DNA from: Lentisphaerota bacterium
GTDB taxonomy: Bacteria > Verrucomicrobiota > Lentisphaeria > Victivallales > Victivallaceae
Reading direction: 5' to 3'
NCBI GenBank assembly: GCA_015061625.1
Contig: SUWG01000019.1
Location: 1-50,926 of the forward strand
DNA: 50,926 bases
Below are positions 1 to 7,279 of the stretch, piece after piece. How positions within the stretch are numbered: position 1 is the first letter of the stretch; every line of letters starts with the position of its first letter. A program made the translations under genes and the position numbers. The notes under the pieces were generated by a model. It was not told the origin of the DNA. It saw nothing but the letters and a program-made list of their open reading frames with translations, and did no database searches.

Positions 1-51
1 GCAGAAGCATTACAGAACGCGAATAGGAGCAAGACAAAAGCAGCTTTTTAG
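1..51 (+). CDS. possible C-terminal tail of a gene cut by the window edge
   Basis: The first bases read in frame 1 as AEALQNANRSKTKAAF and then a TAG stop at 49-51. The short basic tail is plausible as the end of a protein that lies mostly outside the window. No domain is visible and coding is not proven, because 17 codons without a stop are expected by chance fairly often. It sits just left of the first island junction, so it could belong to another islet of the same tandem array. Confidence 0.25.
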   Translation, partial: AEALQNANRSKTKAAF

Positions 52-140
52 AATCATCTTTCGCTGATTATCAACTTTTTTACGATTTTTTCGCAAATAA
101 AACTTGACAAATAGTCTCTCATAGGAGAGAAGCCTTTTCA

Positions 141-185
141 GGCTTCATATTTTTTTGCCTTTGAAAAAAGGCAAAAAAATGGTGG
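141..185. repeat. left island junction repeat (att-like, copy 1)
   Basis: A palindromic block with GCCTTTGAAAAAAGGC at its centre, flanked by T and A runs, is followed directly by ATGGTGG. Nearly the same roughly 40 bp recur at 11,175-11,220, where TGGTGG is the complement of the encoded CCACCA end of tRNA-Phe. The matching block at both ends of the AT-rich stretch is what a direct repeat left by tRNA-targeted integration looks like. The att role is inferred; the repeat itself is seen. Confidence 0.7.
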
Positions 186-330
186 GGCATTTATAATCAA
201 ATCCGAACTCATTCTCCGTTTTGTAAATATCTGATTATCAACCACTCGCAGGTGACACATAAATTGTAAATGGTCACGCATTGTATTTGAGAAGTCCATT
301 CTCTGTTTCTACGGTGACACGCTATTGGTC
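176..330. repeat. left-end repeat of islet A (two degenerate units)
   Basis: From the AAAATGGTGG core onward about 95 bp align with 6953-7050 at roughly 70 percent identity. Shared anchors are ATTTAT, AATC..AACT.ATTCTC.GTTTT, TGAT.ATCAA and TCGCA.GG.GACACA. A weaker second unit follows at about 266-320, again starting AAATGGT and ending GGTGACAC. The repeated units suggest element ends or recombinase binding sites. No gene is seen here. Confidence 0.55.
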
Positions 331-374
331 TGATTGTGTATCAGCACTACTTTCGGAATAATATCAAAGCAAAT

Positions 375-447
375 TTGACATTGTTCCGCGTTTTTGCGGA
401 ATTATTCCGCATCCCTGCTTGACATTGTTCCGCAAGTGTGGTACAAT
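375..447 (+). promoter_or_regulatory. consensus sigma-70 promoter with TTCCGC operator cluster
   Basis: TTGACA at 419-424 and TACAAT at 442-447 are separated by 17 bp, a near-perfect promoter. The 15-mer TTGACATTGTTCCGC occurs twice, at 375-389 and 419-433, and a perfect palindrome GCGGAATTATTCCGC lies between them at 396-410. Four TTCCGC/GCGGAA half-sites within 50 bp, overlapping the -35 box, suggest a tightly repressed promoter. The regulator is not identifiable in the window. Confidence 0.65.
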
Positions 448-481
448 CTCTTTGTGAACAGAACTTTTCAGGAGAGTTATT

Positions 482-538
482 ATGGCGAATATGATGAAAG
501 TAAAAGACGCACAACCGTCACTAACGCTGATAATTTGA
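482..538 (+). CDS. 18-residue ORF behind the TTCCGC promoter
   Basis: ATG at 482 follows an AGGAGAG ribosome site 6 bases upstream, and the promoter at 419-447 points at it. The product would be MANMMKVKDAQPSLTLII, with a TGA stop at 536-538. The promoter and ribosome site are too good to be chance, yet the reading frame is very short. It may be a leader peptide, a genuine micro-protein, or the stub of a truncated gene such as an antitoxin. Nothing in the following 350 bases continues the frame convincingly. Function unknown. Confidence 0.35.
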   Translation: MANMMKVKDAQPSLTLII

Positions 539-890
539 CAACAGAATCCTTCCAACGGCTTTTGAGTCAACGCAAAAGTCATCAGCTCAGTATCCTAAAT
601 TTTCAGCGTATAAATCATACCTATCCTCTAAACGCATTACCCTGTTCCGTAATATAAACCGTTCTGCCCTACTTTGCAAGTTACCTTCACGCAAAAGATG
701 TTCTTATAACTCTGCCACTACATATTTACTGATATCAATTCTTTTTAAATACGGCTTGGACAGCAACATCGTTACTTTCCCGGCTTTATATTCATGATGT
801 AATCTTTAGACAGTTTTTCTCATCACTGTATCAGAAAATGCTGTAGATGACAAATCAACCCCTGGATTTTGCAATGCCATATTTCATTCT
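539..890. other. non-coding AT-rich stretch
   Basis: No reading frame with a convincing ribosome site is seen between the 18-codon ORF and the end of the subtilase gene. No clear intrinsic terminator for either neighbour is visible. The stretch may hold decayed gene sequence. Confidence 0.4.
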
Positions 891-3128
891 TCAAAAAAGT
901 TCAAATTCTTCGTTGATTTTGGAATGAATATCAACTCTATGTTCAACATCAATTTTATTAACTAACCAACCATTCAAATGACAGTTTCTAATGAAATCAT
1001 CGATTCTATTAACTCCATTTATTTCCTTCAGTGTAACCACAACACCAAAGCGAAGTCCTCTACCATCTTGCGAGGACAATCGATTATTAGTTTTTATTTC
1101 CATTCCCCAATTTTTATTTTTTTCATAAGCTTTTTTAGGCTTTTTTTTCCCTGCTATACTTTCTGAAATATATTTAACATTGTCCCATTTTCTGAATTTA
1201 CTTCTTGCGTCACCCTCAAGAATAAAACTTTTTTCTCCGTCTGTACTCAATTCTGAATTTTGTTTGTCTCCATTAATTTCATTCAATTTCCCATCATCCT
1301 TAATTCTACCAAAATGCAAATTTAATTCAGTGTTTGTATAATCGACTCCTTGGGATCTGTTACATTCTGGGAAATAGCACATTGTTGCTCTAACAACATA
1401 TGGATATGAATTATTCTGTAATGGTACAGGAAAATCATAACAATAGGTGTTCCATTTATCACTCACATCCGAAACCAAAAATCTTATTTCATCATCCTTG
1501 CTTTTTATAATATCATCTATTTTTATTGGAACAGTTCCATGTCCATAAATGGCAACTTCTTCTGGCGTTGGAGCAACATTCCAAGATCTTGCAGAATCGA
1601 TAAGCATTGCCTTTGCAATTTCCCTGTTTAATCCAAGTATATCTATTAGATATGAAAGTTTACGCGCAATTAATGGTGCTGCATATGAAGTGCCTGCCAC
1701 ATTAAAACCACCTAAGGGACCACATGCAACAATATATTTATCTTGACTTCCACCAAAATAACTAATATCTGGTTTCGCATAGAACGAAAGAGCCAAACCT
1801 TTACGTGCATATTGAGGGGATAGACCTTTCGACGTCACAGCATTAACCACTATACTATTAATGGAATCAGCAGGAGAACCTATCTTTACAACAGACTCAC
1901 TAGTTTTGTTTGTTCCTGCGATTACAAAAATAACATCATTTTCATACTGTATCTGATCCAAAATTGCAGCTTCTGCAGAAATAAAATTATCATTTATTTC
2001 TTTAGGACTACCTAAGGATAGATTCCAAACTTTAATATCTTGATTTTCTGCGATAATCTTTTTAATTAACCTTATAATTGAAAATGAGGAAAATTTAGAC
2101 TCTGTTGCGACTCCAAAATGTCGGACCTTAAAACGTCCGCAACCATCATCTAATTCGGGATTCAAACTAGGTCCATCAACGATTAACGATGAAACACATG
2201 TTCCATGAATGTAATCGTTAGTAGTTTTAGGAATACTGTCATCCAACATATCATGGTATTCGACCCATTTGCCAAAATAAACACGAGTATCAAATAAAGT
2301 ATCAATAACCCCGATAGTCGGCTCTATAGTAGGTTCAGGGATAGTATAAATATTTTTTCGATAAGATTCTCCAAAAGTGTCTGGAGATAAATCCAATAAA
2401 TTTTCCGTCGCCATTGACACAAGATATGGAGCTTTTTCAAATAAAATCTGAGCCTGATTTTTATCAAGATAAACAGTATGATTGTTTAATATGCGGCTAG
2501 ATATAACATTTATACCTATTTTTTCTAGCAATTTTCGCGTATCTGTTTTAGTATCATATAAAGTTATAATGCATTCATCTAATATAATAGGAGCTTTTTC
2601 TATTTCAAAATCTTCAATATAGGATATATCAGCAATGATTTGCTGAAATAATGATTTGGATATGCCGTGAACACCCTGAATTATATGGTTGAAGAGAGAT
2701 GAATCAATAAATTTTTCCTTAGTAACTTCACCTCCAAAATCTACGCGAACAATAGCATCTGCACAAGACAACAGATGTTCCGTGTAGTCAAGATCATCTA
2801 TACTTAAAAAATATGTAATAATGTGCTTTGTTTTTTTTTCGTCAAATTTTGCTCCAACAATCGCTGAATTTGATTGATCGCCTTTAAATATTCCAGAAAT
2901 TCTATTTGACTTTGCAACAATCTTGTTATAGTGCACGCTTATCAAAATTCCATCAAAAAGCTTTTTCTCTTTTTGCCAAAAATCCTTAATTTGTTGTAAT
3001 TTTGAAATTAATCGTTGCAAATTAACACTTGTCACGACGGAACGGCTATTAATAGCAGCACCTCCGCCTTGAACATTTTTTGATGCATTGATAAAACGTT
3101 TTCCTCTTAATTCTAAAACTTCATTCAT
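891..3128 (-). CDS. ietS: IetS-like subtilisin-family (S8) serine peptidase
   Basis: This 745-residue protein carries the subtilase triad in order: Asp276 in IGVID, His308 in YIHGT and Ser481 in AGTSYAAP, with the oxyanion Asn at 407 in AGTN. The first 250 residues form an extra N-terminal region without a recognisable signal peptide, so the enzyme is probably cytoplasmic. About 260 residues follow the catalytic domain. It lies 12 bp behind an AAA ATPase in the same direction and has its own AAGGAT ribosome site. An AAA ATPase plus subtilase pair is the make-up of the IetAS anti-phage system, first known from ietA/ietS of Agrobacterium plasmids. In that family the protease is presumably held in check or targeted by the ATPase. 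Assignment rests on domain pairing and order; substrate unknown. Confidence 0.82.
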   Translation of the reverse strand: MNEVLELRGKRFINASKNVQGGGAAINSRSVVTSVNLQRLISKLQQIKDFWQKEKKLFDGILISVHYNKIVAKSNRISGIFKGDQSNSAIVGAKFDEKKTKHIITYFLSIDDLDYTEHLLSCADAIVRVDFGGEVTKEKFIDSSLFNHIIQGVHGISKSLFQQIIADISYIEDFEIEKAPIILDECIITLYDTKTDTRKLLEKIGINVISSRILNNHTVYLDKNQAQILFEKAPYLVSMATENLLDLSPDTFGESYRKNIYTIPEPTIEPTIGVIDTLFDTRVYFGKWVEYHDMLDDSIPKTTNDYIHGTCVSSLIVDGPSLNPELDDGCGRFKVRHFGVATESKFSSFSIIRLIKKIIAENQDIKVWNLSLGSPKEINDNFISAEAAILDQIQYENDVIFVIAGTNKTSESVVKIGSPADSINSIVVNAVTSKGLSPQYARKGLALSFYAKPDISYFGGSQDKYIVACGPLGGFNVAGTSYAAPLIARKLSYLIDILGLNREIAKAMLIDSARSWNVAPTPEEVAIYGHGTVPIKIDDIIKSKDDEIRFLVSDVSDKWNTYCYDFPVPLQNNSYPYVVRATMCYFPECNRSQGVDYTNTELNLHFGRIKDDGKLNEINGDKQNSELSTDGEKSFILEGDARSKFRKWDNVKYISESIAGKKKPKKAYEKNKNWGMEIKTNNRLSSQDGRGLRFGVVVTLKEINGVNRIDDFIRNCHLNGWLVNKIDVEHRVDIHSKINEEFELF

Positions 3129-3140
3129 GATAAAATATCC

Positions 3141-4187
3141 TTAATTTAATTTACGAGAAATAGAACTTTTAGATTCCCCCTTTAATTTTTCTATCTCCCT
3201 TATGGTAAAACCTTGTTCATGAAGCTGAGACAAAACAATTTTATCCAAATCACCTACTAACTTATTGTAAATCCTTCTTAAATAATCGTATTCTTCTGAT
3301 GTGTTGCTGAAGGCTATACATGTTTTGATAACATTTTTTAGTTCTCCTGGGTACGGCAAACTCGGAGCAACAGACAATATTTTTCTTAACAATCTAGTAT
3401 CTTTCGTGATAGTTTTGAAATTTTTAATTATGCTGGAGAAAAAATACTCCGCAATTTCTATTAAATCTTCTTTACTATAGCGATCAAAATTTATGATTGC
3501 GTCAAAACGTCGCCCCAAAGCTTTATCAAGATTTTTAAATAAGTTGGTCGTCGCAATAATAACAATATCTTTGTTAAGATCTGTTATTCTATCAAGCTCA
3601 CGTAAAATGGTAGAGGTTGCTCTTCCCATTTCTCGAACATCATTTATGTTTATCCTATCCAAAGCAATTACATCTATTTCATCAAACAAAACAACTATAT
3701 TTTTTGAATTGGGGATAGAATTTATTTCATCAAACATAATGGAAATATTTTTGTTGGTTTGCCCCAGTTTGCTATCAACAATATTACTGAAATCAACATA
3801 AAACAAAGTTCTATTCAATAATCTAGCCACATGTTTTGCAGCCTCTGTCTTTCCACTACCCGGCAACCCCTCGAACAAAAATTTATTGATTCCAATGTTA
3901 TGATTAACAGCATTGATTATTCCTTTCAAGTCCTCTGATATTACAATTGGTAAATTCAAAGGCTCTAGAAGGCTAACATCAATTTGTTTCAAGAAATGGC
4001 TTTCATAATCACTCTCTTGAGGGATGTATAAATTGGATTCGGCAACCAAACCCATTATATATTCCGCTAATTGTTCATCACCAATACTATCAAAGTATCT
4101 TGCAATGGTGATAGCCTCATTACGGAATGAGTTCTCATTTTTTTCGACGTGATATTTTATTAGATTTAAGATATTTTGCTTTTTCAT
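3141..4187 (-). CDS. ietA: IetA-like AAA family ATPase
   Basis: The 348-residue protein has a central AAA module. Walker A is GLPGSGKT at 107-114, Walker B is VVLFDEID around 165-172, sensor 1 Asn lies in IATTN near 215, and an arginine pair in GRRFD near 226-227 can act as the finger. The N-terminal 90 residues are helical and probably bind the partner. The C-terminus ends with a short helix-turn-helix-like stretch (FTIREIEKLKGES). Start ATG follows AGGTGA at good spacing. It is the first gene of a two-gene operon with the subtilase. The classical AAA sequence and this pairing support IetA. A general AAA chaperone is the alternative, but the adjacent subtilase argues against it. Confidence 0.82.
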   Translation of the reverse strand: MKKQNILNLIKYHVEKNENSFRNEAITIARYFDSIGDEQLAEYIMGLVAESNLYIPQESDYESHFLKQIDVSLLEPLNLPIVISEDLKGIINAVNHNIGINKFLFEGLPGSGKTEAAKHVARLLNRTLFYVDFSNIVDSKLGQTNKNISIMFDEINSIPNSKNIVVLFDEIDVIALDRININDVREMGRATSTILRELDRITDLNKDIVIIATTNLFKNLDKALGRRFDAIINFDRYSKEDLIEIAEYFFSSIIKNFKTITKDTRLLRKILSVAPSLPYPGELKNVIKTCIAFSNTSEEYDYLRRIYNKLVGDLDKIVLSQLHEQGFTIREIEKLKGESKSSISRKLN

Positions 4188-4206
4188 AGTTTGTCACCTC
4201 GCTGAA

Positions 4207-4254
4207 TATAATATAACACACGATGGGACAAAATCAAGCAAAATGGGACAAAAT
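4207..4254 (-). promoter_or_regulatory. ietAS promoter with paired TTTTGTCCCAT sites
   Basis: On the minus strand TTGATT (4232-4237) and TATATT (4210-4215) are 16 bp apart and lie in the 11-mer GTTATATTATA that also occurs before two other island operons. The plus-strand 12-mer ATGGGACAAAAT occurs at 4223-4234 and 4243-4254, exactly 20 bp apart, that is two helical turns. It overlaps the -35 region and is a likely operator. Confidence 0.6.
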
Positions 4255-4355
4255 ATTTAATTTATGCACAAAAATCCCCATCTTTCTATACCACAACCTC
4301 CTCATGTTTGTTGCATGGGGCATCAAATGGAAAAAAACAATAGAGCAATTGGTCA

Positions 4356-4729
4356 ATGGCAATATCAAAGAGACCATCCCCCATCCGGCTGAAATACGAT
4401 GGCAGCAAAACGGTAATCCATCAGCAGGAAGTGGAAGAATCTGAATTGGATTCGGAAACCATATCACCTTGGCAAAAGGCGGTGATACAAGGTTTTCAGT
4501 ACCGGAATATGCTGGAATCAGAAAAAGTGGTGACTGTTTTCAAACTGTCAGTGAAAGTCAACCAGGAACGCGCCTTCTCCCTCCAGACATTAAGTCTGAT
4601 CAATCTCGCCCGGACATCATCGAAGCCATTCTCAACGGCAAGGAGCCCGCCACACTTACCCTCTCCAAGCTCTGCAAAGGCTTCCCCTAAGACTGGACCG
4701 AACAGCGGAAGATGTTTTTGGGGGAGTGA
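4356..4729 (+). pseudogene. remnant of a large serine recombinase (C-terminal part)
   Basis: Two reading frames join into one recognisable tail. From 4356 the frame gives a basic stretch up to about 4610. A frameshift then moves into a frame reading DIIEAILNGKEPATLTLSKL, and an in-frame TAA at 4688-4690 is followed by DWTEQRKMFLGE and TGA at 4727-4729. The pattern I.EAILxGKEPxxLTL...W.EQR is typical of the C-terminus of large serine recombinases on mobile elements. At least one frameshift and one nonsense codon make it non-functional, and the N-terminal catalytic domain is missing. It shows that the islet once carried, or was hit by, a recombinase element. Confidence 0.6.
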
Positions 4730-4801
4730 TTTTGTTGTATTATAGACGTAGCCCTCACATGGAGAAGGGCTATGAAAATGTCCTTGATCAAAAACTTTTT
4801 C

Positions 4802-4832
4802 TTGAAAAATAGAAAAAACGAGTTATATTATA
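4802..4832 (+). promoter_or_regulatory. promoter of the small protein and papain-like peptidase operon
   Basis: TTGAAA at 4802-4807 and TATATT at 4824-4829 are 16 bp apart. The -10 lies in CGAGTTATATTATA, identical to the sequence before the methyltransferase gene at 7237-7250. A hairpin (TAGCCCT...AGGGCTA, about 4748-4771) lies just upstream and may insulate it. Confidence 0.55.
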
Positions 4833-4857
4833 TAAGTTGACGCAGGAGATGTTTATT

Positions 4858-5052
4858 ATGGAAGACAACGAAGTTAAAAAAACGGAACACCAGATTTCTG
4901 TTGCACAAAAATTGCAAACAGCGTTTGGTGCTTCTGCTGTCAATTCTGTAAGTGTAGAAATGCAACTTGCAGAAAGTGTATCTGATTTTTTGCGTGCAAT
5001 GGATGTAGGCAAAGAACGTGTTTCCAAATGTAAAATTGCATTTGGAGATTGA
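4858..5052 (+). CDS. small hypothetical protein (64 aa), first gene with papain-like peptidase
   Basis: ATG at 4858 is preceded by AGGAG with 10 bases spacing; a TTG at 4837 in the same frame is less likely. The 64-residue product starts MEDNEVKKTEHQISVAQKLQ. It is acidic at the N-terminus, has an Ala/Val/Ser-rich amphipathic middle, and ends with KCKIAFGD. No transmembrane segment or known domain is seen. It ends 8 bases before the next start, so the two genes form an operon and are probably translationally coupled. A small partner directly ahead of a cysteine peptidase could be its substrate, inhibitor or recognition peptide. That is inference; the family is not recognised. Confidence 0.65.
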   Translation: MEDNEVKKTEHQISVAQKLQTAFGASAVNSVSVEMQLAESVSDFLRAMDVGKERVSKCKIAFGD

Positions 5053-5060
5053 AATATTTT

Positions 5061-6596
5061 ATGTTTGAACATCGCTTGTGCCAAGCTGTAGCGAACCATA
5101 TTTTTTCTCTGGATCAACCTTTTTCTTGTTTTGACTTCATAGACCAAAAATTTGGCAGCGGTCAAAATGCTATTCATCGATGTTTTTCCTTGGCTAGATC
5201 TTTTGAAAGCCAAACTCTTGTTTTTGAAGAATTGGATCCGCGAGGAACGGGAATAATCTTGGCTGAAAACGATGAATTAAAAATTAGGCATCCAGAGTAC
5301 AAATCTAAGTATTTGTACAGACTATCTTTTTGGAAGAAAAAGTTTGACTCCATTGAAGATTTAACCATACATGATAATGAATTACTTGTTGGTTATGCCA
5401 TTATTAAAAATGATTGTATTCTTGGACACGATGCCCCACATGTTTTTGAAGCTGTATTTAGAAAATATTCCCACAAACATAATTGTGTCCGCAAGGGACA
5501 ATCTTTTGATGTTAAGGTAGGAAATTCTATTTTCAGTACTCAAGGCGCACTTTTTGCCCAGCAAAATGGAATTTCAAAATGCTGTGCTCATGTCGCTCTT
5601 TACACTATCTTGTGTAACAATTTTCCTGATAAAGAACCCTCTTTTGCACAAATGACCCAAATTGTCAATGGTCTGAATAAAAAGAGTTTGGATTTGAATC
5701 CTTACGAAATTAGAAAAATTTTGGATTTTTATGGTCTAGAATATCACGACATCTACTACCCGTCTCCAGAAGAGCAGGAGTGTATAGGAAATAAAGATGA
5801 TCTTCTCATCCCATTCAATAAACTAATTTATGCAGGAATTGAATCAGGCGCAGGCGCATTAGCTGGATTTATGTTATCCCAAGGTGGTGGGCACATAATA
5901 CCTTTTTGGGGGCATACTTTTAATAAAGACACGTGGGTTTCTGATGCAGAGTTATTTTACTTTAAAACCGGTGAAATTGCTTATGCTCCAAGTGAAAACT
6001 GGACAAGCAGTTTTATTGGCCATGATGATAACTTTGGTCCAAATCTTTGTGTCCCCAAATTGTACCTTACGAAAAAACAAGTGAATTATGTTGTTGAAAT
6101 TTTTCGTCCAGGGGTTAAATTTAGCGGTGCCAAAGCTGAAGTTGCCGCATATCAATTATTCTATTCTATTTTGCAATTTACCAAAAGAAATCCTAATATA
6201 AACAAATGGACTTCTAGGGCTTATCTTGCTTTTGTATCAAAAAGAATCGTTTTGCGCACTGTAAGTTTAGAAAAGTCCGAATATTTAGAGAGCTTAAAAA
6301 ATCTCAAAGACTGGGAAAATAATTCAGAAAATGAAAAAATTATTGATTTTTTAGCTGAATATCTTCCTGAATATATTTGGTTGACGGAATTTTCTCTTCC
6401 TCAGTTATTTCCTGCGAACGAAAGAAAAATCGGCGAAATAATTCTTGATGCCACGCAATATCTTGATTCAAATAATTCTCAAGCGGTGTTTTTTGCAGCA
6501 CGTTTCCCCAGCAATTGGTATTTCTCAAATGAAAAGCCAGGAACATTTTTGAGCATTCCTAGTACACTAGTATCGCATACTCCGAATTTCTGTTGA
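5061..6596 (+). CDS. large protein with papain-like cysteine peptidase signature
   Basis: The 511-residue protein has a central segment reading AQQNGISKCCAHVALYTILC (Gln167/168, Cys174/175). About 100 residues on comes GGGHIIPFWGHTFNKDTW (His278, with an Asn or Asp soon after). Gln-Cys-His-Asn in that order is the arrangement of papain-fold (C1/C39-like) peptidases. About 160 residues lie before this domain and about 200 after it, both without a recognised family. There is no signal peptide, so it is probably intracellular. I chose ATG 5061 over the overlapping TTG 5049 because GGAG at 5044-5047 is too close to the TTG. It is AT-rich like the rest of the islet. Role unknown; location next to IetAS and a restriction system suggests defence or a toxin-like module. 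Confidence 0.6.
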   Translation: MFEHRLCQAVANHIFSLDQPFSCFDFIDQKFGSGQNAIHRCFSLARSFESQTLVFEELDPRGTGIILAENDELKIRHPEYKSKYLYRLSFWKKKFDSIEDLTIHDNELLVGYAIIKNDCILGHDAPHVFEAVFRKYSHKHNCVRKGQSFDVKVGNSIFSTQGALFAQQNGISKCCAHVALYTILCNNFPDKEPSFAQMTQIVNGLNKKSLDLNPYEIRKILDFYGLEYHDIYYPSPEEQECIGNKDDLLIPFNKLIYAGIESGAGALAGFMLSQGGGHIIPFWGHTFNKDTWVSDAELFYFKTGEIAYAPSENWTSSFIGHDDNFGPNLCVPKLYLTKKQVNYVVEIFRPGVKFSGAKAEVAAYQLFYSILQFTKRNPNINKWTSRAYLAFVSKRIVLRTVSLEKSEYLESLKNLKDWENNSENEKIIDFLAEYLPEYIWLTEFSLPQLFPANERKIGEIILDATQYLDSNNSQAVFFAARFPSNWYFSNEKPGTFLSIPSTLVSHTPNFC

Positions 6597-6925
6597 AGAT
6601 ATTTCTTTTTTACAAACGATTTCGCAATATGAGCGTACATATAATTTGTTTTCATTTCTACTAATTCTGATTATCTCCACAAGACTTCTTTTGTATCTCG
6701 GCTGATGTGGATTATCTGCAAAAACAAAATGTTAAAAATATCGTAATACAATCTTGTTGATTTGCAATATGTTACGCACTGTGTCAAAAATCGGAGGTGA
6801 CACAGGTACTTTCCGAAAAATCTGAGCAGGTGAGCAACTTTACACGGTTTGGGTGTGGGCGATAGCTTTCCGAACACTCCGCAGAGCGTTTTTTGAGGGT
6901 AATTTGTGGGGGAGAAAACAAAAAA

Positions 6926-6944
6926 GCCAGTCGGTTTGACTGGC
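6926..6944. repeat. hairpin GCCAGTC-GGTTT-GACTGGC, copy 1
   Basis: A 7-bp stem with 5-base loop preceded by an A-run. The identical 19 bp with the A-run occur again at 10,894-10,912. It could act as a terminator for minus-strand transcription (T-run on that strand) or mark the right end of an islet. Confidence 0.7.
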
Positions 6945-6952
6945 GTAGATAC

Positions 6953-7050
6953 AAAAATGGTGGAGGATATTTATGCGAATCAAAACTTATTCTCTGTTTT
7001 TATAAGTCCTTGATATTCAAACATTCGCACGGGGACACAGGAAATTAGTT
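6953..7050. repeat. middle island junction (att-like core plus left-end repeat of islet B)
   Basis: AAAAATGGTGG at 6953-6963 equals the core at 173-185 and at 11,210-11,220. The following roughly 90 bp align with the left end of islet A, with shared ATTTAT, GAATC..AACT, ATTCTCTGTTTTT, TGATATTCAAA and TTCGCA.GGGGACACAGG. This is best read as the junction between two tandemly integrated relatives. Confidence 0.65.
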
Positions 7051-7219
7051 TAAAATAGTGTTTTGAAACAAGCAAAAATGGTCTCCATTTATCAGAAAAC
7101 AATATCCGGGACACCAAAAAAATTCCCGCAATAAATAATTCCGACTCGCCGTATATGAAAATATTGACCATCCTGTCCACAAGCGGGCAAAAAAAAGACA
7201 ATATTAACCATTATTTTAC

Positions 7220-7250
7220 TTGTTTTTCTATATACGCGAGTTATATTATA
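7220..7250 (+). promoter_or_regulatory. promoter of the methyltransferase operon
   Basis: TTGTTT at 7220-7225 and TATATT at 7242-7247 are 16 bp apart, with the shared GTTATATTATA at 7240-7250. The geometry matches the two other island promoters at 4207-4237 and 4802-4832. Confidence 0.55.
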
Positions 7251-7279
7251 AATACGGAGACTACGGAAAGGAGTTCATC

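Larger units (their letters stand above)
6597..7219. other. islet A/B boundary region, no gene
   Basis: No supported gene lies here. It holds an inverted repeat around CTGTGTCA/TGACACAG (6778-6805), the GCCAGTC hairpin at 6926-6944, the att-like core at 6953-6963, the left-end repeat of islet B at 6953-7050, and a second AAAAATGGT unit at about 7074-7112. Confidence 0.6.

Noticed and set aside
394..657. 87-codon frame across the TTCCGC promoter
   Set aside because: It runs through a consensus promoter and has no ribosome site.
6953..7050. Degenerate tRNA-Phe copy after the middle core
   Set aside because: TGGTGG and a loose T-loop-like GAATC..AAC match, but no stems can be formed and the stretch matches the other islet end far better.
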